Source: Breznakibacter sp047600785
Lineage (GTDB): Bacteria; Bacteroidota; Bacteroidia; Bacteroidales; Marinilabiliaceae
Assembly: GCA_047600785.1 (NCBI GenBank)
Contig: JASGKH010000002.1
Location: forward strand, 2,294,001-2,358,000
Direction: 5' to 3'
DNA: 64,000 bases
A program made the position numbers and the translations under genes. A model generated the notes under the pieces. That model was not told the origin of the DNA. It saw only the letters and a list, made by a program, of their open reading frames with translations, and did not search any database. Shown here in pieces: positions 52,633 through 62,085 of this stretch (its first letter is position 1; each line of letters opens with the position of its first letter).

Positions 52633-53199
52633 ATGAACACCCGAAAAGAACGGAAACTAAGGCGGATCAGCGACGAAGAGTGGAGAGAACTCTCGTTTAC
52701 CGATAAAAAATACGAAATCAGCAATTACGGCCGTGTAAGGAGTTTTTGTTACGATAAATCTGAAGGACGGATTGTGAAACCCGGTAACATCAAAGGATTT
52801 AACAATGTAAGCCTTAGAGTTGACGGCAGAAAACGTTCCTACTTAGTGCATAAACTAACAGCCGAATATTTTATTCCCCGCGATAGCGAGGACCAAAGCG
52901 TCGTAATCCATTTGGATTGGAACAAGCAAAACAACCACATAAACAACCTTCAATGGGTTACGCGTGAAGAAAGCTACAAGCGGATGCACCAACTACTTCA
53001 GGAAACCCGAAAAAAAGCGGGCAAAGTGGTCACAAGCTCAAAACTCAAACCTGAAGATGTACGGGTGTTGAAAGGAATGCTGGAAAAAGGCGTCAAGCAA
53101 AGCGTCATTGCAAAGCTATTTAGGATCAGCGAAATGCAAGTCACTCGAATTAAACGAAACGAAAACTGGTCGGAAGTTGAGCCACTGGTTCATGCATAG
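52633..53199 (+). CDS. NUMOD4/HNH endonuclease-like protein with helix-turn-helix tail
   Basis: 188 residues. An N-terminal NUMOD4 motif (WRELSFTDKKYEISNYGRVRSF), then an HNH_3-type segment YLVHKLTAEYFIPR and VVIHLDWNKQNNHINNLQWVT with the His/Asn residues of the nuclease core, then a C-terminal helix-turn-helix (LKPEDVRVLKGMLEKGVKQSVIAKLFRISEMQVTRIK) like the DNA-binding tail of homing endonucleases. No intron, intein or phage gene is near, so it looks like a free-standing or domesticated homing-type gene. Flanked by miaA and a ClC gene. Confidence 0.78.
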   Translation: MNTRKERKLRRISDEEWRELSFTDKKYEISNYGRVRSFCYDKSEGRIVKPGNIKGFNNVSLRVDGRKRSYLVHKLTAEYFIPRDSEDQSVVIHLDWNKQNNHINNLQWVTREESYKRMHQLLQETRKKAGKVVTSSKLKPEDVRVLKGMLEKGVKQSVIAKLFRISEMQVTRIKRNENWSEVEPLVHA

Positions 53200-53228
53200 G
53201 AATCCCTAACGCTAAAAAATCATAAAAG

Positions 53229-53263
53229 ACGCGTATTGCAAACCAGCCATTACGCGTTTTTTT
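53229..53263 (+). terminator. Terminator of the HNH gene
   Basis: Stem ACGCGTA/TACGCGT extended by two pairs after a mismatch, followed by seven T. The T-run merges with the -33 TTTG of the next promoter. Confidence 0.7.
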
Positions 53264-53292
53264 GTTTTGGTGCATACAAAGACTTAATTTTG
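53261..53292 (+). promoter_or_regulatory. Canonical Bacteroidetes promoter of the ClC gene
   Basis: TTTG (53261-53264), a 20-base spacer and TAATTTTG (53285-53292), all matching the consensus. Transcription is predicted to start at about 53298-53300, at the first ATG itself. Confidence 0.7.
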
Positions 53293-53297
53293 CTTTC

Positions 53298-55073
53298 ATG
53301 GATAAATGGAGCAAAGTAATGGCACGCATAGCTTTGTGGCGTGTCAAGCACATTAAACAAGGGGAATTCATCCTTTACCTTAGCCTGATTATAGGTATTT
53401 TAAGCGGATTGGCAGGAGTTATCTTAAAGAATACCATCCATCTGGTAAGGGAATATGTACTGGAAGAGTCCATCCAAAGCGACCATAACCTTTTACTGTT
53501 ATTTTTACCGTTAATTGGGACCCTTATTACATTGCTTTTTGTCCGTTATGTAATAAAAGACAGCCTTGCGCACGGCGTGACAAAAATACTTTACGCTATC
53601 TCTAAAAGCAGCGGTTTTATAAAACTCCACCATACTTTTTCCAACGTATTGGCTAGTACCTTCACCATTGCCCTGGGCGGTTCGGTAGGAGGTGAAGCTC
53701 CCATTACGCTTACGGGATCTGCCATCGGGTCCAATCTGGGGCGCATGTTCAGGTTAAACCATAAATCAATATCCTTGCTGATCGGATGTGGTGCGGCAGG
53801 AGCAATAGCAGGTATTTTCCAAGCTCCGATAGCCGGGGTAATTTTTACGTTGGAAGTTTTGATGCTCGACCTTACAACTTCCTCCATTGCCCCTTTGCTG
53901 ATCGCCGCAGTATCGGGGACAACGGTATCATATTTCCTATTGGGCAAAGATGCCGAATTCATGTTTCGGTTGATTGCACCGTTCAACCTTGAAAACATAC
54001 CATTTTATATGCTTCTAGGAATTGTGGGGGGGTTCATAGCCCTTTATTTTAACTGGAGCGTGGTGGGCATTGAGAGACAGTATGCCCGTATAAAAAATGT
54101 TTTCATAAGATGGGCCATTGGAGGCACTCTTCTCAGTTTACTAATATTCCTATTCCCCCCTTTTTACGGCGAAGGCTATGCGACCATCCGGTCGTTGCTG
54201 GAGAATGATGCCACAAGTATTCTTAACGAGAGCCTCTTTTTGAATTTCAAACACGAAGAGCTCACCCTTGTCGTCTTCATGGCCCTGCTTATTGTATTGA
54301 AAACGTTGGCTACCGCCTCAACCGGCGGAGCCGGGGGCGTAGGCGGGGTATTTGCGCCGTCGTTGTTCCTGGGCGGGGTAACCGGTTTTCTTTTTGCGCG
54401 CATCATGAACCTTCTGGGGTTTAACCTTCCCGAAGGATATTTTGCGCTTGCGGGAATGGCAGCGCTTATGTCGGGCATCATGCACGCACCGCTCACGGCC
54501 ATTTTCCTTATTGCCGAAATCACCAACGGTTACGCCATGTTTATTCCGCTAATGATCACATCGACCCTGGCATACCTTACCATCAAACGTTTTAAAAAAC
54601 ACAACATCTATACCGAACGTTTGGCAGAAAAGGGCGAGCTCATCACCCACCACAAGGATAAAACTGTTCTCACGCTCATGAAGCTGAACAAGGTCATCGA
54701 AACCGATTTCCACACCATCAAGCCCAAAATGACATTGGGCGAGTTGGTAAACATCATCAGCCAATCGCGAAGAAACATTTTCCCTGTCGTCAACGGACAC
54801 CACAATCTGGTGGGAGTGGTTTTGCTCAACGACATCCGCCACATCATGTTCAACCATGAACTGTACAATAAGCTAACGGCTGAGCAATTGATGACCATTC
54901 CCCCTGCATTTGTCGATTACCACGAAAACATGGACAGTGTGATGAAAAAATTTGAGGATACCGGCGCATGGAACCTTCCTGTATTAGAAAACAGTGAATA
55001 CAGAGGCTTTGTGTCCAAATCAAAAATCTTTTCGGTCTATCGCCGGGTTCTCATCAATTATTCCGACGAATAA
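53298..55073 (+). CDS. ClC-family chloride channel/transporter with CBS domains
   Basis: 591 residues if started at 53298. The promoter places transcription start at this codon, so translation is either leaderless or begins at the ATG at 53319 (eighth codon), which has a GGAG upstream and may be the real start. Around 12 membrane helices with the ClC motif GGSVGGEAPI (gating Glu133) and FQAPIAGVIFTLEV, where the inner proton glutamate position of exchangers (second E of the EE pair) is Val187. AHGV replaces the usual GSGIP. Two CBS domains end the protein (about 465-585). It may be a channel rather than an exchanger. Confidence 0.85.
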   Translation: MDKWSKVMARIALWRVKHIKQGEFILYLSLIIGILSGLAGVILKNTIHLVREYVLEESIQSDHNLLLLFLPLIGTLITLLFVRYVIKDSLAHGVTKILYAISKSSGFIKLHHTFSNVLASTFTIALGGSVGGEAPITLTGSAIGSNLGRMFRLNHKSISLLIGCGAAGAIAGIFQAPIAGVIFTLEVLMLDLTTSSIAPLLIAAVSGTTVSYFLLGKDAEFMFRLIAPFNLENIPFYMLLGIVGGFIALYFNWSVVGIERQYARIKNVFIRWAIGGTLLSLLIFLFPPFYGEGYATIRSLLENDATSILNESLFLNFKHEELTLVVFMALLIVLKTLATASTGGAGGVGGVFAPSLFLGGVTGFLFARIMNLLGFNLPEGYFALAGMAALMSGIMHAPLTAIFLIAEITNGYAMFIPLMITSTLAYLTIKRFKKHNIYTERLAEKGELITHHKDKTVLTLMKLNKVIETDFHTIKPKMTLGELVNIISQSRRNIFPVVNGHHNLVGVVLLNDIRHIMFNHELYNKLTAEQLMTIPPAFVDYHENMDSVMKKFEDTGAWNLPVLENSEYRGFVSKSKIFSVYRRVLINYSDE

Positions 55074-55140
55074 ATAACACATGACTGTCATGATCGGCAT
55101 AAAACTTTGATTTTATGGCAAACAATTAGGGCAATTAGTG

Positions 55141-55148
55141 TAATTTTG
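55141..55148 (+). promoter_or_regulatory. Candidate glyA -7 box
   Basis: TAATTTTG, a full match, 42 bases before the glyA ATG. Confidence 0.45.
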
Positions 55149-55189
55149 GGACGAAAATTTCCATAAAATCTCAAACAGCAATATAATTT

Positions 55190-56470
55190 ATGAAAAGGGA
55201 CGACCAGATATTTGACCTTATTCAAAAAGAAAAGGAGCGCCAACTCCATGGCATTGAACTTATTGCTTCCGAAAACTTTGTAAGCGAACAAGTCATGCAG
55301 GCAATGGGATCGGTATTGACGAACAAGTATGCCGAAGGACTTCCCGGCGCACGATATTATGGTGGTTGCCAAGTAGTTGATAAATCAGAGAATTTAGCTA
55401 TCGAAAGGTTAAAGCAACTTTTCAAGTGTGAATGGGCCAATGTTCAGCCCCATAGTGGCGCACAAGCCAACATGGCCGTACTGATGACCGTTTTGGAGCC
55501 CGGCGACAAGTTCCTTGGCCTCGACCTTTCGCACGGTGGCCACCTTTCTCACGGCTCACCCGTTAACAGCTCTGGGTTTCTGTACCAACCTATTGCCTAC
55601 ACGGTTAAAGAAGACACCGGACTGGTGGATTATGACCAAATGGAAGCATTGGCCATTGAGCACAAACCCAAATTGATCATCGGCGGTGCGTCGGCTTATT
55701 CACGTGACTGGGATTACGCCCGCATGCGCACCATTGCCGATAAGATAGGTGCTCTTCTGATGATAGATATGGCCCATCCCGCCGGTCTCATTGCGGCCGG
55801 TTTGTTAAACAACCCCTGCGAACATGCACATATCGTCACCAGTACCACCCACAAAACATTGCGTGGTCCCCGCGGTGGCGTCATCTTATTGGGAAAAGAT
55901 TTCGACAATCCATTTGGGAAGGCCACCAAGAAAGGCGAAATCCGAAAAATGTCGTCATTACTTGATTCAGCTGTATTTCCCGGTATCCAAGGTGGTCCTT
56001 TGGAACACGTTATTGCGGCCAAGGCGGTCGCTTTTTACGAAGCATTGCAGCCTGAATACAGGGAATACCAGACCCAGGTAAAGAAAAATGCGGTAGCTAT
56101 GGCTAAAGCATTTATCTCCAAGGGTTATAAAGTTATTTCGGGCGGTACCGACAACCACAGCATGCTGATCGACCTTCGTACCAAATTCCCCGAATTAACA
56201 GGCAAAGCGGCAGAGAACGCGTTGGTAATGGCGGACATTACGATCAACAAAAACATGGTTCCTTACGATAGCCGCTCTCCATTTACTACCTCTGGGATCC
56301 GGGTCGGTACGCCTGCCATAACCACGCGCGGCGTAAAAGAAGCCGAGATCTCAACGATTGTCGAATTGATCGACGAAGTCTTGTCGAACGTTGATAACCA
56401 AGACATCCACACATCCGTGGCCCAAAAGGTAAATGGGTTAATGGAGAAATACCCTCTTTTCGCATATTGA
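55190..56470 (+). CDS. glyA: Serine hydroxymethyltransferase GlyA
   Basis: 426 residues. PLP enzyme that converts serine and tetrahydrofolate to glycine and methylene-THF, the main one-carbon source. Marks: GIELIASENFVSE, the substrate loop YAEGLPGARYYGGC, HSGAQANMAV, and the PLP-binding Lys in TTHKTLRGPRGG. The C-terminal domain carries GIRVGTPAITTRG. It has its own terminator. Confidence 0.97.
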   Translation: MKRDDQIFDLIQKEKERQLHGIELIASENFVSEQVMQAMGSVLTNKYAEGLPGARYYGGCQVVDKSENLAIERLKQLFKCEWANVQPHSGAQANMAVLMTVLEPGDKFLGLDLSHGGHLSHGSPVNSSGFLYQPIAYTVKEDTGLVDYDQMEALAIEHKPKLIIGGASAYSRDWDYARMRTIADKIGALLMIDMAHPAGLIAAGLLNNPCEHAHIVTSTTHKTLRGPRGGVILLGKDFDNPFGKATKKGEIRKMSSLLDSAVFPGIQGGPLEHVIAAKAVAFYEALQPEYREYQTQVKKNAVAMAKAFISKGYKVISGGTDNHSMLIDLRTKFPELTGKAAENALVMADITINKNMVPYDSRSPFTTSGIRVGTPAITTRGVKEAEISTIVELIDEVLSNVDNQDIHTSVAQKVNGLMEKYPLFAY

Positions 56471-56492
56471 TTGAATGGGTTAAAACAACAAT

Positions 56493-56518
56493 AGGGTGGC
56501 GAATGCGTCACCCTTTTT
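56493..56518 (+). terminator. glyA terminator
   Basis: Stem AGGGTG/CACCCT with a ten-base loop followed by TTTTT, 22 bases after the glyA stop. Confidence 0.75.
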
Positions 56519-56598
56519 CATTGTCGTTTCTTCACAAGCATATTTAAAATCCCACGACAACAAACCCTTATTCCAAATGTTCCATAAAAAAACAACCA

Positions 56599-57555
56599 AT
56601 GAACAACAGGATCTGTAAATTATTCAACATACAATACCCCATCGTGCAGGGCGGAATGGTATGGTGCAGCGGATGGAAACTTGCTTCGGCCGTAAGTAAC
56701 CAAGGTGGATTGGGCCTTTTGGGCGCAGGTTCAATGTACCCGGAAGTACTAAGAGAGCATATCCGGAAAATGAAACAGGCAACCCGGAACCCTTGGGGCG
56801 TAAACGTGCCTCTGCTGTATCCAGACATCGACCAACTGATCCAAATCATCATTGAGGAAGATGTGAAGATTGTCTTTACATCAGCAGGAAACCCGGCCAA
56901 ATATACCGCATTGCTAAAATCGCACGGAATAACCGTGGTGCATGTGGTGGCCAACATCAAGTTTGCAAAAAAATGCGAAGAATCGGGTGTCGATGCGATT
57001 GCAGCCGAAGGATTCGAGGCCGGCGGGCACAATGGTCGTGAAGAAACATCCACATTGACATTGATTCCTGCGATACGCAAAGCAACGTCGTTACCATTGA
57101 TCGCGGCCGGCGGTATCGGTACCGGTAAAGGAATGCTGGCCGCCATGGCATTGGGAGCCGAAGGTGTACAAATAGGATCGCGGTTTGCCATCTCGGAAGA
57201 ATCGTCGGCACATCCGGCGTTTAAACAACTTGTAGTAGGCATGGGTGAAGGACAAACGTTTCTTTCACTGAAAAAAATATCGCCCACCCGCCTCATCAAA
57301 AACAAATTCTTTGAGCAGGTGAACGAAGCCGAATCCAGGGGCGCATCGGCCGATGAATTAAAGGCCTTGTTGGGAAGAGGGCGTGCAAAAAAGGGCATGT
57401 TCGATGGCGATTTGGACGAAGGAGAGTTAGAAATCGGACAAGTCGCTTCGTTAATCGATTCAGTTAAAAGCGTGGCAGAAATATTTACCGACATTCTGTC
57501 GGAATACCGAACTGCACTCGATGAAATGGTACATGGCACCTCCTATAGGTTTTAA
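56599..57555 (+). CDS. FMN-dependent FabK/nitronate monooxygenase-type protein
   Basis: 318 residues. A TIM-barrel flavoprotein: YPIVQGGMVWCSGWKLASAVSNQGGLGLLGAGSM at the start, EGFEAGGHNG with the catalytic His, and the phosphate-binding AAGGIGTGKGMLAAMALGAEGVQIGSRF. Members either reduce enoyl-ACP in fatty acid synthesis (FabK) or oxidise nitronates; the sequence does not decide. The gene is followed 63 bases later by relA/spoT. Confidence 0.85.
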   Translation: MNNRICKLFNIQYPIVQGGMVWCSGWKLASAVSNQGGLGLLGAGSMYPEVLREHIRKMKQATRNPWGVNVPLLYPDIDQLIQIIIEEDVKIVFTSAGNPAKYTALLKSHGITVVHVVANIKFAKKCEESGVDAIAAEGFEAGGHNGREETSTLTLIPAIRKATSLPLIAAGGIGTGKGMLAAMALGAEGVQIGSRFAISEESSAHPAFKQLVVGMGEGQTFLSLKKISPTRLIKNKFFEQVNEAESRGASADELKALLGRGRAKKGMFDGDLDEGELEIGQVASLIDSVKSVAEIFTDILSEYRTALDEMVHGTSYRF

Positions 57556-57618
57556 TCGTTACGCCAATCCATCACATCAAATAAATCTGTATTTTAGAGA
57601 GGTTTAAGACGTTCATAA

Positions 57619-59838
57619 ATGTGGAATCTGTCAGAACAAGAAGAAGAGAAATACATACGCGGCAAACTGGATGAGCTGTTGGCTTCATGCCCCCGGTGCA
57701 ACGACGAGCAAAGCATCAAATTAGTACAAAAGGCCTTTGAAGTGGCCTATGACTCGCACAAAGGCATCAGGCGGAAATCGGGCGAGCCGTACATACTGCA
57801 TCCCATTGAAGTTGCCCGGATTTGCACACAGGAAATTGGCTTGGGGGCAAAAGGAATCGCTGCAGCATTGTTGCACGACGTGGTGGAAGATACCGATATC
57901 ACCATTGACGACATACAAACCATCTTTGGCCCGAAAATCGCATCCATTGTGGATGGCTTGACCAAGCTATCGGAAATTCTCGACCAAAACAAATCGAAAC
58001 AAGTCGAAAATTTTAGAAAACTGTTGCTCTCAATGGTCGAGGACATCAGGGTCATTCTGATAAAACTGGCCGACAGGTTGCACAACATGCGCACGCTCGA
58101 TTCGATGGCCGAGAACAAACGCCTGAAAATTGCCGCCGAAACCATCTTCTTTTACGCCCCCCTGGCCCATCGCCTTGGACTTTATGCCATTAAAACAGAA
58201 CTGGAAGATTTAAGCCTCAAATATGAATCGCCACAAATCTATAACGACCTCTACGAAAAGGTAAAGGCCAATGAAGAACGGCACCAGAACCTCATCAACC
58301 ACTTTTCGATACCGATAATCAAAAAGTTGACCGAACAAGGTTATGAATTCGATATCAAAAGTCGTCCCAAATCGATCTATTCCATTTGGGCCAAAATGCA
58401 GAAAAAAAACATTCCCTTCGAGGAAGTTTACGATATTTTGGCCATTCGTATCGTATTCAAAGCCGAGCCTAGCATACCCGAAAAGGCTCAATGCTGGGCT
58501 ATTTATTCACTAATTACGGACATTTACAAGCCAAAACCCGACAGGCTCCGCGACTGGGTCAGTACCCCAAAGGCCAACGGCTACGAAGCATTGCACGTTA
58601 CCGTGATGGGACCCCAGGGGAAATGGGTAGAAATACAGATACGATCACAGCGGATGGACGAGATTGCCGAACGAGGCTTCGCCGCCCACTGGAAATATAA
58701 AGGCAGCCAGGACCGTGAGTCGGAACTTGACGTTTGGCTGAAACATATCCGTGAGGTACTCGAAAGTCCCGATACCGATGCATTGGAATTTCTCGACGAT
58801 TTTAAACTCAACCTCTTTTCATCGGAGATGATGATCTTCACCCCAAAGGGGGAGACGCGTATTATGCCGGTCGGGGCCACGGCCCTTGATTTTGCGTTCG
58901 AAATACACTCCAATTTAGGATACAAATGCATCGGGGCCAAAGTGAACTACAAACTGGTTCCCTTAAGCCATATTTTAAAAAGCGGTGACCAGGTCGAGAT
59001 CATCACATCGGAAAAGCAAAGGCCAAAATATGAATGGCTAAACTTTGTAACAACCGCCAAGGCCAAAACCAAGATCAAAGAGATTTTCAAGAAAGAACGA
59101 AAAAGCATCATCCTGAAAGGAGAACAGATGCTTGAAGCCGAACTAAACAAGACCAAACTCACTACCAATTCCCGGATCATCAAAAAATTGTTGTCGCATT
59201 ATCACCTTACTGACAAAGATGAGTTGTGCTACAGGATCGGCAACGAAAGCATTTCGCTCGAGACCCTGAACAAAATACTGAGCGACAAAACCACCAACAA
59301 ATGGGTTAAATACTGGAAACTTTCATTTGGAGGGTTAATGAGCGGCAAAAAAGAAGAAGAAGTACCCGAAAGCTCAAAAAAACATTTTGTTCTTACCGAT
59401 GAAAGCGATCCCGAACAATACACCATTGCCACCTGCTGCAATCCAATTCCCGGCGACGAGGTGGTTGGCTACATCGACGATGAAAACAAACTGATCCTCC
59501 ACAGCCGTAAGTGTCCCAATGCCATCAAACTCATGTCCAGCGAAGGCAACCAAATTGTTTCGGCCCAGTGGGAATCACACAAGATCCTCTCCTATCTGGC
59601 AGTCATAACTCTTTCGGGGATAGATCAAATGGGCATTGTCAGTAAAATTACGAAGGTAATTTCCGAGGATCAGAACGTCAACATGCGCTCAATCAGTTTC
59701 GACAGCCACGACGGCATATTTGAAGGAACAATATATTTATATATCCACAACACCGAAGACTTGAATAAGCTTATTGCCAACATTATGAAAATAAAAGGAG
59801 TGCATTCCGTCATTCGTCAGGAACGCATGAAGAGTTGA
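57619..59838 (+). CDS. Bifunctional (p)ppGpp synthetase/hydrolase (RelA/SpoT family)
   Basis: 739 residues, full-length. N-terminal HD hydrolase with HPIEVA and LLHDVVEDTD, the synthetase domain (FEEVYDILAIRIVFKAEP, YEALHVTVMGPQGKWVEIQIR, AERGFAAHWKYKG), a TGS domain (IFTPKGETRIMPVGATALDFAFEIH), a conserved-cysteine domain (TCCNPIPGDEVVGY, HSRKCPN) and a C-terminal ACT domain (LAVITLSGIDQMGIVSKI). Both catalytic halves look intact, so it can make and degrade the alarmone. The order relA/spoT-fur-purA is conserved in many Bacteroidales, from memory. Confidence 0.95.
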   Translation: MWNLSEQEEEKYIRGKLDELLASCPRCNDEQSIKLVQKAFEVAYDSHKGIRRKSGEPYILHPIEVARICTQEIGLGAKGIAAALLHDVVEDTDITIDDIQTIFGPKIASIVDGLTKLSEILDQNKSKQVENFRKLLLSMVEDIRVILIKLADRLHNMRTLDSMAENKRLKIAAETIFFYAPLAHRLGLYAIKTELEDLSLKYESPQIYNDLYEKVKANEERHQNLINHFSIPIIKKLTEQGYEFDIKSRPKSIYSIWAKMQKKNIPFEEVYDILAIRIVFKAEPSIPEKAQCWAIYSLITDIYKPKPDRLRDWVSTPKANGYEALHVTVMGPQGKWVEIQIRSQRMDEIAERGFAAHWKYKGSQDRESELDVWLKHIREVLESPDTDALEFLDDFKLNLFSSEMMIFTPKGETRIMPVGATALDFAFEIHSNLGYKCIGAKVNYKLVPLSHILKSGDQVEIITSEKQRPKYEWLNFVTTAKAKTKIKEIFKKERKSIILKGEQMLEAELNKTKLTTNSRIIKKLLSHYHLTDKDELCYRIGNESISLETLNKILSDKTTNKWVKYWKLSFGGLMSGKKEEEVPESSKKHFVLTDESDPEQYTIATCCNPIPGDEVVGYIDDENKLILHSRKCPNAIKLMSSEGNQIVSAQWESHKILSYLAVITLSGIDQMGIVSKITKVISEDQNVNMRSISFDSHDGIFEGTIYLYIHNTEDLNKLIANIMKIKGVHSVIRQERMKS

Positions 59839-59862
59839 TTGTTTTAATTTAATCTAAACAAG

Positions 59863-59894
59863 TTTCCGTATTTGGGATAGATTAACTATTTTTG
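59863..59894 (+). promoter_or_regulatory. Candidate fur promoter
   Basis: TTTC, a 20-base spacer and TATTTTTG (59887-59894). Predicted start of transcription is about 59901, leaving an 89-base leader. Confidence 0.5.
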
Positions 59895-59989
59895 GTTCTT
59901 AACCAAAGAAAGTGTCCTTGTTTTAGCTCATAAATGTATAGAACCGCGACACGCATCCAAGACAGAAAAAGTTCCAAAAAGGAATCGCA

Positions 59990-60442
59990 ATGAGCAGAGA
60001 AGCCAATAAAGAGATCGTCAAACAACTTTTTACCGAATATTTACAAAAGAACGGGCACCGCAAAACACCCGAACGTTATGCCATCCTTGATGAGATTTAT
60101 TCGCGCGAGGGACACTTCGACATCGAATCGCTGTACATTTTCATGAAAAACAAAAATTATCGGGTCAGCAGGGCCACGTTGTACAACACGATTGATCTGC
60201 TCCTCGATTGCAAGTTGGTCATCAAGCATCAATTCGGGAAAAACATCGCCCAGTTTGAAAAGGCATTTGAATCGAAACAACACGATCACCTTATTTGTAC
60301 GACGTGCGGATCAGTTCAGGAATTTTGCGACCCAAGTATACAAGTCGTACTGACCAATGCCACACAAGTAATGAAATTCTCGGTGGCCCACCATTCTCTT
60401 TACGTTTATGGCACTTGCGCAAACTGTGCCAGCAAACAATGA
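59990..60442 (+). CDS. fur: Fur-family metal-dependent repressor
   Basis: 150 residues. Winged-helix DNA-binding N-terminus (NGHRKTPERYAILDEIYSREGHFDIESLY and YRVSRATLYNTIDLLLDCKLV) and a dimerisation/metal domain with HDHLICTTCGSVQEF and a second Cys pair CANCAS at the end, the structural zinc site. It probably controls iron or peroxide genes; Fur is only one branch of the family (Zur, PerR also fit). The heme/receptor locus at 23-30 kb would be a natural target but I see no Fur box there. Confidence 0.88.
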   Translation: MSREANKEIVKQLFTEYLQKNGHRKTPERYAILDEIYSREGHFDIESLYIFMKNKNYRVSRATLYNTIDLLLDCKLVIKHQFGKNIAQFEKAFESKQHDHLICTTCGSVQEFCDPSIQVVLTNATQVMKFSVAHHSLYVYGTCANCASKQ

Positions 60443-60786
60443 TCAAGCACGCCTAATTTAGACGCGACACCCCTTGTTTGTCCTCCCAAACAGAAAAATT
60501 TATGCCCAAAAACATAAGGCGTAAACCCTAAAATATCGTATTTTTATCCCTCGGAATTTCGGAAGTGCGAGTAGTTGCGCTTCCGATTTTCATGTTTACG
60601 AACCTGTAAATTAAAACAATGGCTTAGCCGACACCTGGACGGGAGATCGTTAGAGCAAGAACCTGAACGCAATGGCATATCCATATTACCCATTGCGAGA
60701 CACAAGAGCGTGATCACCGGCATGGGGATGTCCGGCCAAAGGCATCCGATGGGCATACGACCAATTAATAAAAAAATTTTAGACAC
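60443..60786. other. Intergenic leader region of purA
   Basis: 344 bases with no gene. It begins after fur, has a near-match -7 box TATTTTTA at 60539-60546, then a hairpin at 60559-60586 and about 200 bases of leader before purA. No riboswitch that I can recognise. Confidence 0.4.
60559..60590 (+). terminator. Hairpin with T-run in the fur-purA gap
   Basis: Stem TCGGAAG/CTTCCGA with further G-C and wobble pairs inside, loop of six, followed by TTTT. It could terminate fur transcripts or attenuate purA if transcription starts at the -7 box just upstream. Confidence 0.5.
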
Positions 60787-62061
60787 ATGAAAGTTGATGT
60801 TCTGTTAGGCCTCCAATGGGGCGATGAGGGCAAAGGAAAAGTAGTAGATGTGCTTACGCCCAAATACGATGTGATAACCCGTTTCCAAGGCGGGCCAAAC
60901 GCAGGCCATACACTGGAATTCAACAACATAAAACATGTGCTCCACAATATCCCATCGGGCATTTTTCACGAAGGCAAGATCAACATCATCGGCAATGGTG
61001 TTGTACTTGACCCAATCACGTTCAAGAAAGAGATCGACTCGCTAAAAGCAAAAGGGTTTGACCTTACCGATAAACTTTACATTTCAAAGAAAGCACATCT
61101 GATCTTGCCCACCCACCGAATCCTGGATGCGGCATCAGAAGCATCGAAAGGGCAAACCAAAATTGGCTCCACTTTAAAAGGCATTGGTCCCACCTACATG
61201 GATAAAACAGGAAGAAACGGCATTCGTGTCGGCGATATCCTCCATAATTTTGAAGCAAAATATGCCGCGCTTAAAGAAAAGCACATTAGTCTGTTGTCCA
61301 TGTACAAGTTCGACTATCACATTGCCGATTACGAACAAGGACTGATGGAAGGCATTGAGGCCATCAAACAATTCAAACTCATCGACAGCGAAAACGAAAT
61401 CAACAAATACATCGGGCAAGGGAAAAGCGTGTTGGCCGAAGGAGCACAAGGCACCCTGCTGGATATCGATTTTGGATCGTATCCATATGTCACTTCTTCA
61501 AACACTGTTTGTGCAGGTGCATGTATTGGGATGGGGGTGGCTCCGACCAAAATAGGTGAGGTATTTGGTATCTTCAAGGCCTATTGTACAAGGGTCGGCA
61601 GCGGACCTTTCCCTACCGAACTGTTCGATGCCGATGGAGAAAATATCCGCAAACAAGGCCATGAATTTGGAGCTACCACTGGTCGTCCACGCCGTTGCGG
61701 CTGGCTTGACTTAGTGGCATTAAAATATGCCGTAATGGTCAATGGCGTGACCCAGTTGATAATGATGAAGAGCGATGTGCTCAGCCAGTTTGAGACCATT
61801 AAAGTATGTACCGCATACAATGTTAACGGCGAAATCACCGAAGATTTTCCTTATGAAATCACCGATGGCCTGAAACCCGTCTACACTGAACTTCCCGGTT
61901 GGAACAGCGATTTGACCGGGTTAAAATCGGAAGATGAATTCCCCGAAGAATTGAACAATTACATCAGTTTCCTGGAGGATCAACTGGGCTTTCCAATTAC
62001 CATCATATCGGTTGGTCCCGACAGGGCACAGACCATTGAAAGAACTTTAGAGATCGTCTAG
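60787..62061 (+). CDS. purA: Adenylosuccinate synthetase PurA
   Basis: 424 residues. GTP-dependent joining of IMP and aspartate, first step from IMP to AMP. Marks: LGLQWGDEGKGKVVDVL with the catalytic Asp, GGPNAGHT, STLKGIGPTYMDKTGR, QGTLLDIDFGSYPYVTSSNT and the C-terminal GATTGRPRRCGWLD. The leader is long, about 200-240 bases. Confidence 0.97.
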   Translation: MKVDVLLGLQWGDEGKGKVVDVLTPKYDVITRFQGGPNAGHTLEFNNIKHVLHNIPSGIFHEGKINIIGNGVVLDPITFKKEIDSLKAKGFDLTDKLYISKKAHLILPTHRILDAASEASKGQTKIGSTLKGIGPTYMDKTGRNGIRVGDILHNFEAKYAALKEKHISLLSMYKFDYHIADYEQGLMEGIEAIKQFKLIDSENEINKYIGQGKSVLAEGAQGTLLDIDFGSYPYVTSSNTVCAGACIGMGVAPTKIGEVFGIFKAYCTRVGSGPFPTELFDADGENIRKQGHEFGATTGRPRRCGWLDLVALKYAVMVNGVTQLIMMKSDVLSQFETIKVCTAYNVNGEITEDFPYEITDGLKPVYTELPGWNSDLTGLKSEDEFPEELNNYISFLEDQLGFPITIISVGPDRAQTIERTLEIV

Positions 62062-62085
62062 TCGATCACAAGGCCATCTTACCGG

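Noticed and set aside
56568..57539. 323-codon minus-strand ORF
   Set aside because: Antisense of the FMN-dependent FabK/nitronate monooxygenase-type gene, with no family-like motifs of its own.
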